Below are positions 35,713-48,839 of a stretch of 64,000 nt of DNA, piece after piece. Every line of letters starts with the position of its first letter. The first letter of the stretch is position 1. The position numbers were made by a program, and so were the translations under genes. The notes under the pieces are model-generated. The model was given only the letters and a program-made list of their open reading frames with translations. It was not told the origin of the DNA and did not search any database. This DNA is from Aromatoleum tolulyticum (GTDB lineage: Bacteria; Pseudomonadota; Gammaproteobacteria; Burkholderiales; Rhodocyclaceae), in the NCBI RefSeq assembly GCF_900156155.1, contig NZ_FTMD01000008.1, positions 186,001 to 250,000 on the forward strand, written 5' to 3'.

Positions 35713-36300
35713 TTACGAAGGCTTGCCGAGCAGGTTCTGCTTGAGCTCGGCGTCAGCGGGAACGTCGCCGATCCAGATGCGCAGCAGCGCGGGGAAGAAA
35801 CGCTCGTCGGCGATGTCTTCGCCACGTCGCTTCCCTGCCACGGTCAGGCGCGTGATGCCATTCCACGATTCGATCAGGACTTCGGTATTCGCGGGCGCGT
35901 CCTTGATCTCGAGCATGCCCTTGCGGAACGCTCCGAGCGCAGGTTCGAGTGCGGCGAGCGCTTCGGCGGTGTGATTCTTCTTCAGCCCCTCGACGAGCGC
36001 TTCGAGGAACTGCTCGGCGCTCAGATCGCGCAGCGTGACGATGCGGATGCGCTTGCTTCCGGGCTGGCTCTGCAGCGTGCCTGCATCATTGGCGCGTTGC
36101 GGTACATACAGACCCATCGCATAAACCTTGAACAGCAGGCGCGTGCGCACGCCCGCGCCGTTGATAACCAGTGTCTGGCCGGCGACGCTGGCGGTGTCTT
36201 CGAAAGTCACGCCGGCCACGTTGGTCGCAGCGGCGGCGAGGGAAACATGTGCCGTCGCGGCAGCGAATGCGAGCGCAGCAAGCAGGGGGCGATGGTTCAT
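35713..36300 (-). CDS. exported chalcone isomerase-like protein
   Basis: 195 residues from ATG 36300 (a GTG at 36303 is also possible; GAGGAG precedes both). A signal peptide with likely cleavage after HVSLAAAA is followed by a chalcone-isomerase-like domain: GVTFEDTASVAGQTL, GVRTRLLFKVYAMGLYVP, FLEALVEGLKKNH and SWNGITRLTVAGKRRGEDI. Bacterial members lack flavonoid substrates; some bind fatty acids in the periplasm. The function here is unknown. It lies after proA behind a terminator and so is probably a separate unit. Confidence 0.9.
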   Translation of the reverse strand: MNHRPLLAALAFAAATAHVSLAAAATNVAGVTFEDTASVAGQTLVINGAGVRTRLLFKVYAMGLYVPQRANDAGTLQSQPGSKRIRIVTLRDLSAEQFLEALVEGLKKNHTAEALAALEPALGAFRKGMLEIKDAPANTEVLIESWNGITRLTVAGKRRGEDIADERFFPALLRIWIGDVPADAELKQNLLGKPS

Positions 36301-36338
36301 CACAGCGTCTCCTCGGTTTTCCGAATCATCTTCTCTTG

Positions 36339-36380
36339 CCGCATGAAAACGCCCGTGCGGGGACGGGCGTTTTCATGCGG
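36339..36380 (-). terminator. terminator after proA (long hairpin)
   Basis: A perfect 18-base-pair stem (36339-36356 with 36363-36380) around a six-base loop. Within it the inner stem ACGCCCGT/ACGGGCG is followed by TTTT on either strand, so it can act in both directions. It lies 30 bases after the proA stop and before the chalcone-isomerase-like gene. Confidence 0.82.
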
Positions 36381-36409
36381 GTTGGGCGGCGGCCTGCGTC
36401 GGGCCGTTG

Positions 36410-37687
36410 TCAGCGGCGTGTTTCTCCATTGCCGAACACGATCCACTTCTGGCTCGTGAGGCCTTCGAGGCCGACCGGGCCTCGTGCGTGGATCTTGTCG
36501 GTGGAGATGCCGATTTCGGCACCCAGTCCGTACTCGAAGCCGTCGGCAAAGCGCGTCGAGGCGTTGACCATTACCGAGGACGAATCGACCTCGCGCAGGA
36601 AACGCATCGCGCGGGTGTAATTCTCGGTGATGATCGCCTCGGTATGCCCCGAACTGTAGGTATTGATGTGCGCGATCGCCTCGTCGATATTCGACACCAC
36701 CTTGATCGCGATGATCGGCGCAAGGTATTCCTCGCTCCAGTCCTGCTCGGTTGCTGCGACGATGCGGGCGCCGGGAATTGCAGCGTCGCGCAGGATCGCG
36801 AGCGATTCGCTGCAGCCGCGCATTTCGACTTCCTTGGCGGCGAGCATGCGGGCGATCTCCGGCAGGAAGCGGGCTGCCACGGCGCGGTCGATCAGCAGCG
36901 ACTCGGCGGTATTGCACGTGCCGTAGCGCTGCGTCTTGGCGTTTTCGACGATGGGCACGACCTTGGCCGGATCGGCCTCGGTTTCGATATAGACGTGACA
37001 GTTGCCGTCGAGATGCTTGATCACCGGCACGCGCGCTTCGCGCGAGATCCGCTCGATCAGCCCCTTGCCGCCGCGTGGAACGATGACGTCGACGAATTCG
37101 GGCATCGTGATGAGGTGGCCTACGGCGGCCCGGTCGGTGGTGTCCACGACCTGGACGGCCGTTTCCGGGAGTCCGGCGGCGGCGAGACCGGCGCGCACGC
37201 AGGTGGCGATCGCCTGGTTGCAGTGCAGGGCTTCCTTGCCGCCGCGCAGGATCGCAGCGTTGCCGGACTTCAGGCACAGGGCCGCCGCATCGGCGGTGAC
37301 GTTGGGGCGCGCCTCGTAGATGATGCCGATGACGCCGAGGGGAACGCGCATCTTGCCGACCTGGATACCGGAGGGGCGACGCTTGACGTCGGTAATCTCG
37401 CCAACCGGGTCGGGCAGCGCCGCGACCTGTTCCAGGCCCTGGGCCATTGCCTCGATGCCCTTTGCGTTGAGGGTGAGGCGGTCGATCATCGCCGGCTCGA
37501 GTCCGGCCGCGCGAGCTTCTTCGAGGTCGTGCGCGTTGGCGGCGAGGAGCTCCTCGCGGCGCTCGCGGATCGCGGCGGCCATTGCGCACAGCGCCGCGTT
37601 CTTGTCGGCGGTCGATGCGCTGGCGAGCTGGCGCGAGGCGGCGCGTGCCTGGCGGCCGAGCGTCTGCATGTATTCCTGAATGTCCAT
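36410..37687 (-). CDS. proA: gamma-glutamyl phosphate reductase ProA
   Basis: 425 residues from ATG 37687; the long open frame upstream is a shadow of holA. ProA reduces gamma-glutamyl phosphate to the semialdehyde in proline synthesis. Motifs: [47 protein letters not shown], the catalytic Cys in [11 protein letters not shown], and [19 protein letters not shown]. No proB or partner is next to it. A 77-base gap separates it from holA. Confidence 0.97.
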   Translation of the reverse strand: MDIQEYMQTLGRQARAASRQLASASTADKNAALCAMAAAIRERREELLAANAHDLEEARAAGLEPAMIDRLTLNAKGIEAMAQGLEQVAALPDPVGEITDVKRRPSGIQVGKMRVPLGVIGIIYEARPNVTADAAALCLKSGNAAILRGGKEALHCNQAIATCVRAGLAAAGLPETAVQVVDTTDRAAVGHLITMPEFVDVIVPRGGKGLIERISREARVPVIKHLDGNCHVYIETEADPAKVVPIVENAKTQRYGTCNTAESLLIDRAVAARFLPEIARMLAAKEVEMRGCSESLAILRDAAIPGARIVAATEQDWSEEYLAPIIAIKVVSNIDEAIAHINTYSSGHTEAIITENYTRAMRFLREVDSSSVMVNASTRFADGFEYGLGAEIGISTDKIHARGPVGLEGLTSQKWIVFGNGETRR

Positions 37688-37723
37688 GGAAATTCCGGTG
37701 TTGCCGTGCAAAAGAACATTAAA

Positions 37724-37737
37724 GCACCGAACGGTGC
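37724..37737 (-). terminator. weak hairpin after holA
   Basis: GCACC/GGTGC with a four-base loop, followed on the minus strand by TTTAATGTTCTTTT. It lies in the gap before proA; possibly a weak terminator of the leuS-lptE-holA unit. Confidence 0.4.
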
Positions 37738-37764
37738 CGTGCGGCCAGTGCCGGAAGGAGCTCG

Positions 37765-38772
37765 CTAGTGGCGGACCAGCCGGAGCGCGAGTTGGAGGAA
37801 CTCGTCCCACACGTCGCCCGGGGCGAGGCCCTTGATGATGCGGTCGATGCGTGCGGCGTGCAGCAGCGCGGCGCGTAGCGTCGCGGGTTTGAGGCGCGGC
37901 AGGGCGCGCTGGATCGCCTGGCGGCGTCGTTCGTCGAAGACGCGCTCGGCCTTGAGCAAGGCCGGCAGTTGCTGGCCGGACGCGATACCGGAGCTGAGAC
38001 TTGCGAGGGTGCGGACTTCGTTCGCGAGGGCCCACAGCACGAGCGGCGGGGCCGTTCCCTCGCCCTGCAGGCCTTCGAGCAGGCGCGTGCAGCGCACGGG
38101 ATCGCCTTCGAGGAGCGCTTGGCGCAGCTTGTCGATGTCGTAGCGGGCGACGTTGAGAACCGCGTCCTGCACGTCCTCCAGTGTCAGGCGCCCTTCGCCG
38201 TGCAGCAACCCGAGCTTGAGGATTTCCTGGTGCGCCGCGAGGAGGTTGCCTTCGACGTGCTCGGCGACGAAGGCGAGCGCCTCGGCCGGCGCCGATTGGT
38301 CTTGGCGCGCGAGACGGCCGGCGATCCAGTCCGGCAGCCGCTCGCGTTCGGGCGCGTTGAGTTCGACCGCGATGCCGGCGTCGCACAGGGCCGTAAACCA
38401 TGAGGCCTTGCGCGCAGCCCAGTCGAGTTCGGGCAGGGTGATGAGAGTGACGATACCGCTGCCGGGGTTGCGCGCATGCCGCTGCAGCGCGTCGCCGCCC
38501 TCTCGGCCGGGCTTGCCGTTGGGGATGCGCAGGTCGATGAGCTTGGAGCCACCGAAAAGCGAGAAATTGCCGGCTGCGGCGTTCAGGCTGTCCCAACGGA
38601 ATCCTTGTCCGGCGACCAGCGTTTCCCTTTCCTCGAAGCCCTGTCTGCGCGCCGCCGCGCGGATCAGGTCGGCCGCTTCGAGCACGAGCAGCGGTTCGTT
38701 GCCGTGTAGCAGGTAAAGCGGGGCGAGCGGCTTGTCGAGGAGGGCGGGCAGCTGCTCCGGACGCAGGATCAC
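37765..38772 (-). CDS. holA: DNA polymerase III delta subunit HolA
   Basis: 335 residues. HolA is the wrench of the clamp loader that opens the beta clamp. Recognisable: [23 protein letters not shown] at the start (AAA+-like core), [25 protein letters not shown] and the C-terminal [16 protein letters not shown]. As usual for delta, Walker A is degenerate. ATG 38772 overlaps the lptE stop (ATGA). The order leuS-lptE-holA is conserved widely in proteobacteria. Confidence 0.96.
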   Translation of the reverse strand: MILRPEQLPALLDKPLAPLYLLHGNEPLLVLEAADLIRAAARRQGFEERETLVAGQGFRWDSLNAAAGNFSLFGGSKLIDLRIPNGKPGREGGDALQRHARNPGSGIVTLITLPELDWAARKASWFTALCDAGIAVELNAPERERLPDWIAGRLARQDQSAPAEALAFVAEHVEGNLLAAHQEILKLGLLHGEGRLTLEDVQDAVLNVARYDIDKLRQALLEGDPVRCTRLLEGLQGEGTAPPLVLWALANEVRTLASLSSGIASGQQLPALLKAERVFDERRRQAIQRALPRLKPATLRAALLHAARIDRIIKGLAPGDVWDEFLQLALRLVRH

Positions 38773-39275
38773 GGCTTGACGGCGGCGAGTCGGCGCATGA
38801 GCTGGTCGACGAGATCGCCCTGCATGTCACGGTAGAGCAGGGCTTCTTCCTGTTCTTTCGCGAGCACCTGCGAATCGTCGTAGGTGTATTCGCGCTTGGC
38901 GGAAATCGTCGTCGGCCGGATGCGTTCGTTGCCCGCGCGATCGACCAGCCGGAAGGTGAGGACGTGGCGCAGCTCGTATTCGCGCACCTTGCCCGCTCCC
39001 GTCAGGGTCAGGATTTCGCGCTCGGGCTGATTGCGCAGGATCTCGAGTTTCACCTCGGCCTTGGCCGGGTCGTCGACGATCTCCGTCGTGCCGCTGGTGC
39101 GAATGCGCCGGCGCAGCGCCGCGCCGAACTCGCCCTGGGCGCTGACGCCGACGTGGATGGTCGCGAACGCGAGCGGACGCGGTCCGCGCAACTGGAATCC
39201 GCAGCCGGCCAGCGGCGCCACGGCGAGGGCGCCGAAGGCCAGCAGCAGGCTGCGGCGGGTGCGGGAAGGAGTCAT
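38769..39275 (-). CDS. lptE: LPS-assembly lipoprotein LptE
   Basis: 168 residues. LptE plugs the LptD barrel and helps place LPS in the outer membrane. The signal ends in [12 protein letters not shown], where Cys is the lipidation site and GFQLRG is the LptE hallmark. The rest is beta-rich and poorly conserved. It lies between leuS (12-base gap) and holA (4-base overlap), the standard place. Confidence 0.95.
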   Translation of the reverse strand: MTPSRTRRSLLLAFGALAVAPLAGCGFQLRGPRPLAFATIHVGVSAQGEFGAALRRRIRTSGTTEIVDDPAKAEVKLEILRNQPEREILTLTGAGKVREYELRHVLTFRLVDRAGNERIRPTTISAKREYTYDDSQVLAKEQEEALLYRDMQGDLVDQLMRRLAAVKP

Positions 39276-39287
39276 CCGCTGGAGTCC

Positions 39288-42046
<2,759 letters not shown>

Positions 42047-42109
42047 AATCTCCTTTGAAGGAGAGGGAGGAAGGCGGTGTCGCGGCGTCGGCCGCGGAGG
42101 TTCGGGCGG

Positions 42110-42436
42110 TCAGGCGGCCTTGCGCGGCGCGGCGGACTGACGCTGCCAGTTGGCGGAGAAGACGGAGACCATGTCTTCCATCGCTGTCAGCGGCAGGCGC
42201 CAGAGGCGGTTCTGGCAGCGCACGATCGGCGTCACGCGCGGCGCGCAGAAGGTGGCGCGCTCGTTTTCGAGCAGACGCTGGAAGGCGCTCATCGCTTCGC
42301 CCCAGTATTCCGAATTGCCCACCCATCCCGTTGCCGCGGTCGCCTCGCGCACGGCCTGGTGCCAGAGCACCGTAGCGCGCTCGATGGTTACGCCGGCCTT
42401 GCGGGCATACCAGGGCAGTAGTTTCGGGGTTTTCAT
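42110..42436 (-). CDS. conserved hypothetical protein, 108 residues
   Basis: 108 residues from ATG 42436 (AGGAG ten bases upstream); the ORF reaches further but the added part is AT-rich and unlike coding. No signal peptide or membrane helix. It begins PKLLPWYARKAGV, is Trp-rich and helical (WHQAVREATAATGW, EYWGEAMSAFQRLLENE) and ends in a basic tail. No family is recognised. It has its own terminator and an AT-rich upstream region, so it is probably expressed alone. Confidence 0.6.
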   Translation of the reverse strand: MKTPKLLPWYARKAGVTIERATVLWHQAVREATAATGWVGNSEYWGEAMSAFQRLLENERATFCAPRVTPIVRCQNRLWRLPLTAMEDMVSVFSANWQRQSAAPRKAA

Positions 42437-42781
42437 GGTCGGGTTCTCCTGGTGGCCATCGTCGGCCGGTTCTTGCGTCGCGCGGATCGGCCTCTTGAGC
42501 CGGCCGTGTAGGGCGCGGTTAGTGCGATGCAGCATCGAAATTGGTTGCAATTTTCTTCGGTTTGGCGAGGCGATTCCTTGATATTTCTCAACGAATTGCT
42601 GCTCTGCACAATTCAAAACTACGCCGATCGTTATACGTTTTCAACTGCATGTTGCATTGCCGCAACGGTTTTCATGTTCAACTAGGCTGGCTTTGGGCCC
42701 TGTTCTGGTCCTGGGGCGACGATCCGGGAGGAAACAAGGTGCCGCTCCCGGTTAGAATCGCGGCCTGACCAGGAAGCCCGC
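42437..42781. other. non-coding gap between the 108-residue gene and uvrD
   Basis: About 345 bases without a credible gene. The part 42540-42700 is much richer in A and T than its surroundings and probably holds the leftward promoter. TAGAAT at 42753-42758 is a possible -10 for uvrD, 23 bases before its ATG, though no good -35 is seen. Confidence 0.5.
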
Positions 42782-45001
42782 ATGTCCGATCTGCTCGTCA
42801 ATCTCAATCCCGAACAACTCCAGGCCGTCACCCTTCCGCCTCAGCATGCGCTGATTCTTGCCGGTGCAGGCTCGGGCAAGACCCGCGTCCTCACGACCCG
42901 CATCGCGTGGCTGGTGCAGACCGGCCAGGTCGATCCGCAGGGCGTCCTCGCGGTGACCTTCACCAACAAGGCGGCGAAGGAGCTGCTCGCCCGCCTGTCG
43001 GCGATGCTGCCGCTGTCCTTCGGCCGTTCCGCACGCGGAATGTGGATCGGCACCTTTCACGGGCTGTGCAACCGCCTGCTGCGCGCGCACCACCGTGACG
43101 CCGGTTTGCCGCAGTTGTTCCAGATCCTCGATTCGGGCGACCAGCTTGCGGCGATCAAGCGCCTGCTGAAGGCGCTCAACGTCGATGACGAGAAGTTTCC
43201 GCCGCGCGAACTGCAACATTTCATCAATGCCCAGAAGGAAGCCGGTCTGCGTCCGCATGCCGTCGAAGCCTGGGACGATCACACCCGACGCCGGGTGGAG
43301 CTTTTCGCGGAGTATGAGGCGCAATGCCAGCGCGAGTCTGTTGTGGATTTTGCGGAGTTGCTGTTGCGCACCTACGAGTTGCTGGAGCGCAACGAACCGA
43401 TCCGGCGTCACTACCAGCGTCGATTCCGTCACATCCTGGTCGACGAGTTCCAGGACACGAACCGCCTGCAGTACCGCTGGCTGAAGCTGCTCGCCGACGA
43501 CGGGCGTGAAGGCGGCGCCTCCCTGTTCTGCGTGGGCGACGACGACCAGTCGATCTACCGCTTCCGTGGCGCGGAAGTCGGCAACATGCGCGACTTCGAG
43601 CGCGAGTTCCGTGTCGCCAACGTGATCCGGCTGGAGCAGAACTACCGCTCGCACGGCAACATCCTCGACGCGGCGAACGCGATCATCCGCCACAACACCG
43701 CCCGGTTGGGCAAGAACCTGTGGACCGAACGCGGTGCGGGCGAACCGATCCGCGTGTTCGAGGCCTATGCGGACATGGACGAGGCGCGCTGGATCGTCGA
43801 AGAGATCCAGTCGCTGGTGCGCGACGGCATGAGCCGGTCGGACGTCGCGCTGCTGTATCGCTCGAATGCGCAGTCGCGGGTGCTCGAACACCAGTTGTTT
43901 GCGGCAGGCATTGCGTACCGCGTCTATGGCGGTCTGCGCTTCTTCGAGCGTCAGGAGATCAAGCACGCGCTGGCCTATCTGCGCCTGATCGCCAACCCCG
44001 ACGACGACACGGCGTTCAGCCGCGTCGTGAATTTTCCGACGCGCGGCATTGGTGCGCGTTCCCTGGAAGCGCTGCAGGACGCCGCGCGCACCTGGAATGC
44101 GAGCCTGTACTCGACGGTGCCGCATCTCTCGGGCAAGCCGGGAACGGTGCTGGCGCAGTTCGTGCACCTGGTCGAGGATCTGCGCCGCGACACGGCCCGC
44201 CTGCCGCTCCCCGAGCTCGTGGATCACGTCCTCGACGCGAGCGGGCTGCGTGATTTCTATCGCAGCGAGAAGGAAGGGCAGGAACGGCTCGAGAACCTCG
44301 ACGAACTGATCAATGCGGCGGCGAACTTCCTCGGCGAGTCGGGCGCGGATGCCGAGGCGCTTGCGCAGCCGCATGCGCTGCTGGCCGATTTTCTCGCCCA
44401 CGCGTCGCTCGAGGCGGGCGAGCACCAGGCCGACGCCGGCAGCGACGCCGTGCAGCTGATGACCGTGCATTCGTCGAAGGGGCTGGAGTTCGACGTGGTC
44501 TTCCTCTCCGGGCTCGAGGAGGGGCTATTTCCGCACGAGAACAGCGCGCTCGAGAATGAGGGCCTGGAGGAAGAGCGGCGCCTGATGTATGTCGCGGTGA
44601 CGCGGGCGCGCGAGCGGCTGTACCTGAGCTTTGCGCAGAGCCGCATGCTGCACGGCCAGACGCGCTACAACCTGCGCTCGCGCTTCCTCGAGGAAATTCC
44701 GGAAGGGCTGGTGAAATGGCTTTCGCCACCCAGCCCGCGCAGCATGGGGGCGCGCAGCGGTGCGGGGATGCGCGTCGAGCCCGCGCGCTCGGGATTCGCG
44801 TCCAGGGGGGCGCCGGCCTCGCCGCGAAGCCAGGATCTGGGCGGCCTGCGGGTTGGCCAGCTGGTGACGCATGCGAAGTTCGGTCAGGGGGTGATCGTGG
44901 CGGCCGAAGGCAGTGGCGCCGACGCGCGGGTGCAGATCAATTTCGGCTCGGCCGGGATCAAGTGGCTGATGTTGGCTGTGGCGAAGCTCAGCCCCGCATG
45001 A
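42782..45001 (+). CDS. uvrD: DNA helicase II, UvrD/PcrA family
   Basis: 739 residues. It is a 3'-5' superfamily 1 helicase of mismatch and excision repair. Walker A GAGSGKT near residue 26 (LILAGAGSGKTRVL), AVTFTNKAAKE, Walker B VDEFQDTN, VGDDDQSIYRFRGA, LEQNYRS and VHSSKGLEFDVVF are all present. The C-terminal Tudor-like tail ends in LVTHAKFGQGVIVAAEG. Length and start are normal. Confidence 0.97.
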   Translation: MSDLLVNLNPEQLQAVTLPPQHALILAGAGSGKTRVLTTRIAWLVQTGQVDPQGVLAVTFTNKAAKELLARLSAMLPLSFGRSARGMWIGTFHGLCNRLLRAHHRDAGLPQLFQILDSGDQLAAIKRLLKALNVDDEKFPPRELQHFINAQKEAGLRPHAVEAWDDHTRRRVELFAEYEAQCQRESVVDFAELLLRTYELLERNEPIRRHYQRRFRHILVDEFQDTNRLQYRWLKLLADDGREGGASLFCVGDDDQSIYRFRGAEVGNMRDFEREFRVANVIRLEQNYRSHGNILDAANAIIRHNTARLGKNLWTERGAGEPIRVFEAYADMDEARWIVEEIQSLVRDGMSRSDVALLYRSNAQSRVLEHQLFAAGIAYRVYGGLRFFERQEIKHALAYLRLIANPDDDTAFSRVVNFPTRGIGARSLEALQDAARTWNASLYSTVPHLSGKPGTVLAQFVHLVEDLRRDTARLPLPELVDHVLDASGLRDFYRSEKEGQERLENLDELINAAANFLGESGADAEALAQPHALLADFLAHASLEAGEHQADAGSDAVQLMTVHSSKGLEFDVVFLSGLEEGLFPHENSALENEGLEEERRLMYVAVTRARERLYLSFAQSRMLHGQTRYNLRSRFLEEIPEGLVKWLSPPSPRSMGARSGAGMRVEPARSGFASRGAPASPRSQDLGGLRVGQLVTHAKFGQGVIVAAEGSGADARVQINFGSAGIKWLMLAVAKLSPA

Positions 45002-45008
45002 TGTGCGG

Positions 45009-45030
45009 CGCCCCGCGTCGACGCGGGGCG
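45009..45030. terminator. hairpin between convergent uvrD and parA
   Basis: A nine-base stem CGCCCCGCG/CGCGGGGCG with a four-base loop in the 45-base gap between the two stops. No T-run, so only a possible weak bidirectional terminator. Confidence 0.45.
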
Positions 45031-45046
45031 CGGGATCGAGCCGGGC

Positions 45047-45826
45047 TCAGGCCCCGTAGGTGCGTGCGAGCCGGTCGTGGAGTGCGACGTATTCCTGCGC
45101 GAGCTTGTGCTTCGGGTCGAGATGGATCATCGGGCGCGACTGCTCGTGCGATTCCTTGATCTTCACCGACGCCGAGAGATAGGGAGCCAGTACCGGCAAG
45201 CCCTCGTCGATCAGCTCCTGCACGACCTTCTGCGGCAGGCCGGCGCGGGCCTGGAACTGGTTCACGACGATGCCTTCGACCGACAGGTCGCGGTTGTGGT
45301 CGGCCCGGATCTCCTGCACGTTCTCGATCAGCGCATACAGTGCGCGCCGCGAGAACTCGTCGCAGTCGAAGGGGATCAGGCAGCTGTCCGCGGCAATCAG
45401 CGCGGAGCGGGTGTAGAAGTTCAGCGCTGGCGGGGTGTCGATATAGATGACGTCGTAGTCATCGCCGAGCTCGGCGAGCGCGTCGCGCAGCTTGTAGATC
45501 TTGTAGCGCGATTCGAGCTTGCTCTGGAGGTCTTCGAGGCCCGGGTGCGAGGGCATCACGTCGAGCCTGGGGAAGGGGCTCGCGACGATGAATTCCTCGA
45601 TCTTCTTCGGGTTGAGCTTGAAATTGAGCGTCTGGTCGAAGAAATCGGCGAGCGTGGTCTCGATGTTTTCCCCGGAGCTGCCGAGCAGGTACTGGGTCGA
45701 GTTCCCCTGCGGGTCGAGATCCACCACCAGCGTGCGCTTGCCTTGGTGAGCGCTGATCGCCGCCAGGTTGCAGGTAATGGTCGACTTGCCGACACCGCCC
45801 TTCTGATTGAACACCACGCGTCGCAT
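45047..45826 (-). CDS. orphan ParA-family ATPase
   Basis: 259 residues from ATG 45826. Deviant Walker A (FNQKGGVGKST, residues 6-16) starts the protein, followed by VVDLDPQGNSTQYL and VIYIDTPPALNFYTRSAL. These ATPases position plasmids, chromosome origins or other large cargoes on the nucleoid. There is no parB or DNA-binding partner beside it, and it is not near a replication origin gene set, so a chromosomal, cargo-specific role seems likelier than plasmid partition. It diverges from maeB across a 383-base gap. Confidence 0.88.
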   Translation of the reverse strand: MRRVVFNQKGGVGKSTITCNLAAISAHQGKRTLVVDLDPQGNSTQYLLGSSGENIETTLADFFDQTLNFKLNPKKIEEFIVASPFPRLDVMPSHPGLEDLQSKLESRYKIYKLRDALAELGDDYDVIYIDTPPALNFYTRSALIAADSCLIPFDCDEFSRRALYALIENVQEIRADHNRDLSVEGIVVNQFQARAGLPQKVVQELIDEGLPVLAPYLSASVKIKESHEQSRPMIHLDPKHKLAQEYVALHDRLARTYGA

Positions 45827-46209
45827 CTTGGATTCCCTTATCGAGTCGGGTGAGATTGTGCCAAAAAATGTCGGTCGGGATACGGATTCCGGGGGCATGG
45901 CAGGCGATTTGTCCACGTTTCGGGGGCGTCGGGTTTACCCGTACAGGGCCACTGCCCAAGGCCATGGACCTGCGCTACACTTGCGCCTCGCCGAGCGTGG
46001 TGCCGGTGCGGCGTCGATGCCGCACCCGCGCGCGAGCTCCGCTGTCCGATCCGTGCGATTGGTCCCGGCCCCGGGAGTTTCGGACGGAATATGCCGGACG
46101 GCTGCGGGTGATCGCAATTGGCGAGGCGCCAGGACTGGTATAGGTTTATCGCCGTCCTGGAATAACACCACGGGAACAATACATCTCACCGACCCGGAGA
46201 GGGAGAACA
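45827..46209. other. non-coding gap between parA and maeB
   Basis: About 380 bases with no credible gene; it must hold the divergent promoters. A good ribosome site (GGAGAGGGAGAA) lies at the maeB end. No strong operator or terminator was recognised. Confidence 0.5.
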
Positions 46210-48513
46210 ATGGATCAGGATTTCATCGCAGCGGCACTCGAATATCATCGTGCGCCGACGCGCGGCAAGATTTCGGTCGTTCCGACCAAGAGCCTCGTGA
46301 ATCAACGCGACTTGGCGCTGGCCTATTCGCCCGGCGTCGCCGCGGCGTGCGACGCGATCGTCGAAGACCCGGCGAACGCGCGCGAGTACACCTCGCGCGG
46401 CAACCTCGTTGCGGTCGTCACCAATGGCACCGCGGTGCTCGGTCTGGGCAACATCGGTCCGCTCGCCTCGAAGCCGGTCATGGAAGGCAAGGGCTGCCTG
46501 TTCAAGAAGTTTGCCAACATCGACGTATTCGATATCGAACTGGCCGAGAATGATCCCGACAAGCTGATCGAGATCATCGCCGCGCTGGAACCCACCTTGG
46601 GCGGCGTGAACCTCGAAGACATCAAGGCGCCCGAGTGCTTCTACATCGAGAAGAAGCTGCGCGAGCGCATGAAGATCCCGGTCTTCCACGACGACCAGCA
46701 CGGCACGGCCATCATTTCCTCGGCAGGCCTGATCAATGGCCTGAAGGTCATCGGCAAGGACATCGACAAGGTCAAGCTCGTCTGCTCGGGCGCGGGCGCC
46801 GCGGCGATCGCGTGCCTGGACCTGATGGTCGGACTGGGCCTGAAGCGCGAGAACGTCTACGTCTGCGACTCCAAGGGCGTGATTTACGTCGGCCGCGAAG
46901 ACAACATGGAGGCCAACAAGGCCCGTTACGCGCAGAACACAAACGGCCGGACGCTGGCTGACGTCATGGTCGGGGCCGATGTGTTCCTGGGGCTGTCGAC
47001 CGCTGGTGTGCTGAAGCCGGAAATGGTCGCGTCGATGGCCGACAAGCCGCTGATCTTCGCGCTCGCGAATCCGAACCCGGAAATCCTGCCGGAAGACGCC
47101 AAGAAGGTCCGTCCGGACTGCATCATCGCCACCGGCCGTTCGGATTACCCGAACCAGGTGAACAACGTCCTGTGCTTCCCGTTCATCTTCCGTGGCGCGC
47201 TCGACGTCGGCGCCACGACGATCAACGAGGAGATGAAGCTCGCCTGCGTGCGTGCGATCGCGGAACTCGCCCAGGCCGAGCAGAGCGATATCGTCGCGTC
47301 CGCATACGGCGGTGCCGACCTGCGTTTCGGCCCCGAGTACATCATCCCGAAGCCCTTCGATCCGCGCCTGATCGTCAAGATCGCCCCGGCTGTCGCCAAG
47401 GCGGCGATGGAATCCGGGGTCGCGACCAAGCCGATCGAAGACCTGAGCGCCTACGCCGCGAGTCTGTCGGACTTCGTGTATCAATCCGGCATCGTCATGA
47501 AACCCGTGTTCGGTGCCGCGAAGCGCGTACCGGCCGAGTTCAAGCGTGTGCTGTACGCAGAAGGCGAGGACGAGCGCGTCCTGCATGCCGCCCGCGTCGT
47601 CATCGAGGAAAACCTCGCCCGCCCGATCCTCATCGGCCGTCCGGGCGTGATCGAGATGCGCATCCAGAAGATCGGCCTGAACCTCGTGCCGGGCCGCGAC
47701 TTCGACATCATCAATCCGGAATCCGATCCGCGCTACAAGGAACTGTGGCAGGAATACCACCGCCTGCTGTGCCGTGACGGCGTGACGCCCGAATTGGCAA
47801 AGGCCAAGATGCGCCGCGACACGACGCTGATCGGCTGCATGGTCCTGCGCCGCGGCGATGCCGACGCGCTGGTGTGCGGCACCTTCGGCACCTACGACTA
47901 TCACTTCAAGCAGGTCGAGGACGTGATCGGCCTGAAGCCCGGCGCCAAGCTCTTCGCGTCGATGAGCCTGCTGCTGCTGCCGAAGCGCACGCTGGCCATC
48001 ACCGACCCGTACGTGAACGAGAATCCGAACGCGGAAGAGGTTGCCGAGATCGCGCGCATGGCTGCCGAGGAGCTGCGCCGCTTCGGCATCGAGCCGCGCG
48101 TCGCGCTGGTGTCGCATTCCAACTTTGGCAGCTCGCGCTCGGCGTCCGCGCGCAAGATGCGCGAGGCGGCAGGGATCCTGCGCCAGATCGCTCCGGGGCT
48201 CGAATGCGACGGCGAAATGCATGGCGATTCCGCGCTGTCGCCGGAGATCCGTGGCCGCGTGAATCCGGAGTCGACGCTGGTCGGCGAAGCCAACCTGGTC
48301 GTGATGCCGAACATCGACGCTGCGAACATCTCCTTCAACATGATGAAGATGGCCAACGGCGACGGCGTTTCGATCGGCCCGATGCTGCTGGGCGCGCGCC
48401 TGCCGGTGCACATCCTGACGCCGTCGGCGACGGTGCGTCGTCTGGTGAATATTACCGCCGTTGCGGTGGTCGACGCCTACGAGCAGCGCATGCAATCGGG
48501 CGCTGCTGTGTAA
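46210..48513 (+). CDS. maeB: NADP-dependent malic enzyme with phosphotransacetylase-like domain (MaeB)
   Basis: 767 residues, the usual size of the MaeB hybrid. The N-terminal half (1-430) is malic enzyme, converting malate to pyruvate with NADP ([54 protein letters not shown]). The C-terminal half (about 440-767) is a phosphate acetyl/butyryltransferase-like domain that usually acts in regulation rather than catalysis ([41 protein letters not shown]). It supplies pyruvate and NADPH, for example on C4 acids. Next come a small membrane protein and qor. Confidence 0.96.
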   Translation: MDQDFIAAALEYHRAPTRGKISVVPTKSLVNQRDLALAYSPGVAAACDAIVEDPANAREYTSRGNLVAVVTNGTAVLGLGNIGPLASKPVMEGKGCLFKKFANIDVFDIELAENDPDKLIEIIAALEPTLGGVNLEDIKAPECFYIEKKLRERMKIPVFHDDQHGTAIISSAGLINGLKVIGKDIDKVKLVCSGAGAAAIACLDLMVGLGLKRENVYVCDSKGVIYVGREDNMEANKARYAQNTNGRTLADVMVGADVFLGLSTAGVLKPEMVASMADKPLIFALANPNPEILPEDAKKVRPDCIIATGRSDYPNQVNNVLCFPFIFRGALDVGATTINEEMKLACVRAIAELAQAEQSDIVASAYGGADLRFGPEYIIPKPFDPRLIVKIAPAVAKAAMESGVATKPIEDLSAYAASLSDFVYQSGIVMKPVFGAAKRVPAEFKRVLYAEGEDERVLHAARVVIEENLARPILIGRPGVIEMRIQKIGLNLVPGRDFDIINPESDPRYKELWQEYHRLLCRDGVTPELAKAKMRRDTTLIGCMVLRRGDADALVCGTFGTYDYHFKQVEDVIGLKPGAKLFASMSLLLLPKRTLAITDPYVNENPNAEEVAEIARMAAEELRRFGIEPRVALVSHSNFGSSRSASARKMREAAGILRQIAPGLECDGEMHGDSALSPEIRGRVNPESTLVGEANLVVMPNIDAANISFNMMKMANGDGVSIGPMLLGARLPVHILTPSATVRRLVNITAVAVVDAYEQRMQSGAAV

Positions 48514-48592
48514 GCCGCACAGCACGGCGCAGTCGGGATCCGGATCCGGGTTCCGACCGCGCATGCTTTCCAGGGAGGCCGGGGAATCGATC

Positions 48593-48793
48593 ATGCAAAA
48601 ACTGCTGATCATCCTCGGCCTTCTTGCTCTCGCCGCCGGGCTGTTCTGGCCTTGGCTCGCCAGGATTCCGTTCGGTCGTCTGCCGGGCGACGTCCACATC
48701 CATCGCGACGGTTCCGACTTCTTCTTCCCGATCACGACGGGGCTGCTCGTCTCCGTCGTCCTGAGTCTGCTTATCTGGCTGTTCAGGCGTTAA
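48593..48793 (+). CDS. small membrane protein, DUF2905 family
   Basis: 66 residues from ATG 48593. Two hydrophobic helices (about 4-26 and 46-63) flank a short polar segment, RIPFGRLPGDVHIHRDG, the pattern of DUF2905 proteins. Function unknown. It follows maeB after 79 bases and precedes qor. Confidence 0.85.
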   Translation: MQKLLIILGLLALAAGLFWPWLARIPFGRLPGDVHIHRDGSDFFFPITTGLLVSVVLSLLIWLFRR

Positions 48794-48839
48794 CAGGGTT
48801 TACAATCCACGTAACATTTCCGGAAGAAGGGACTTTGAC

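Noticed and set aside
46186-48735. 849-codon - strand frame opposite maeB
   Set aside because: Antisense shadow of a certain gene, with His- and Arg-rich composition.
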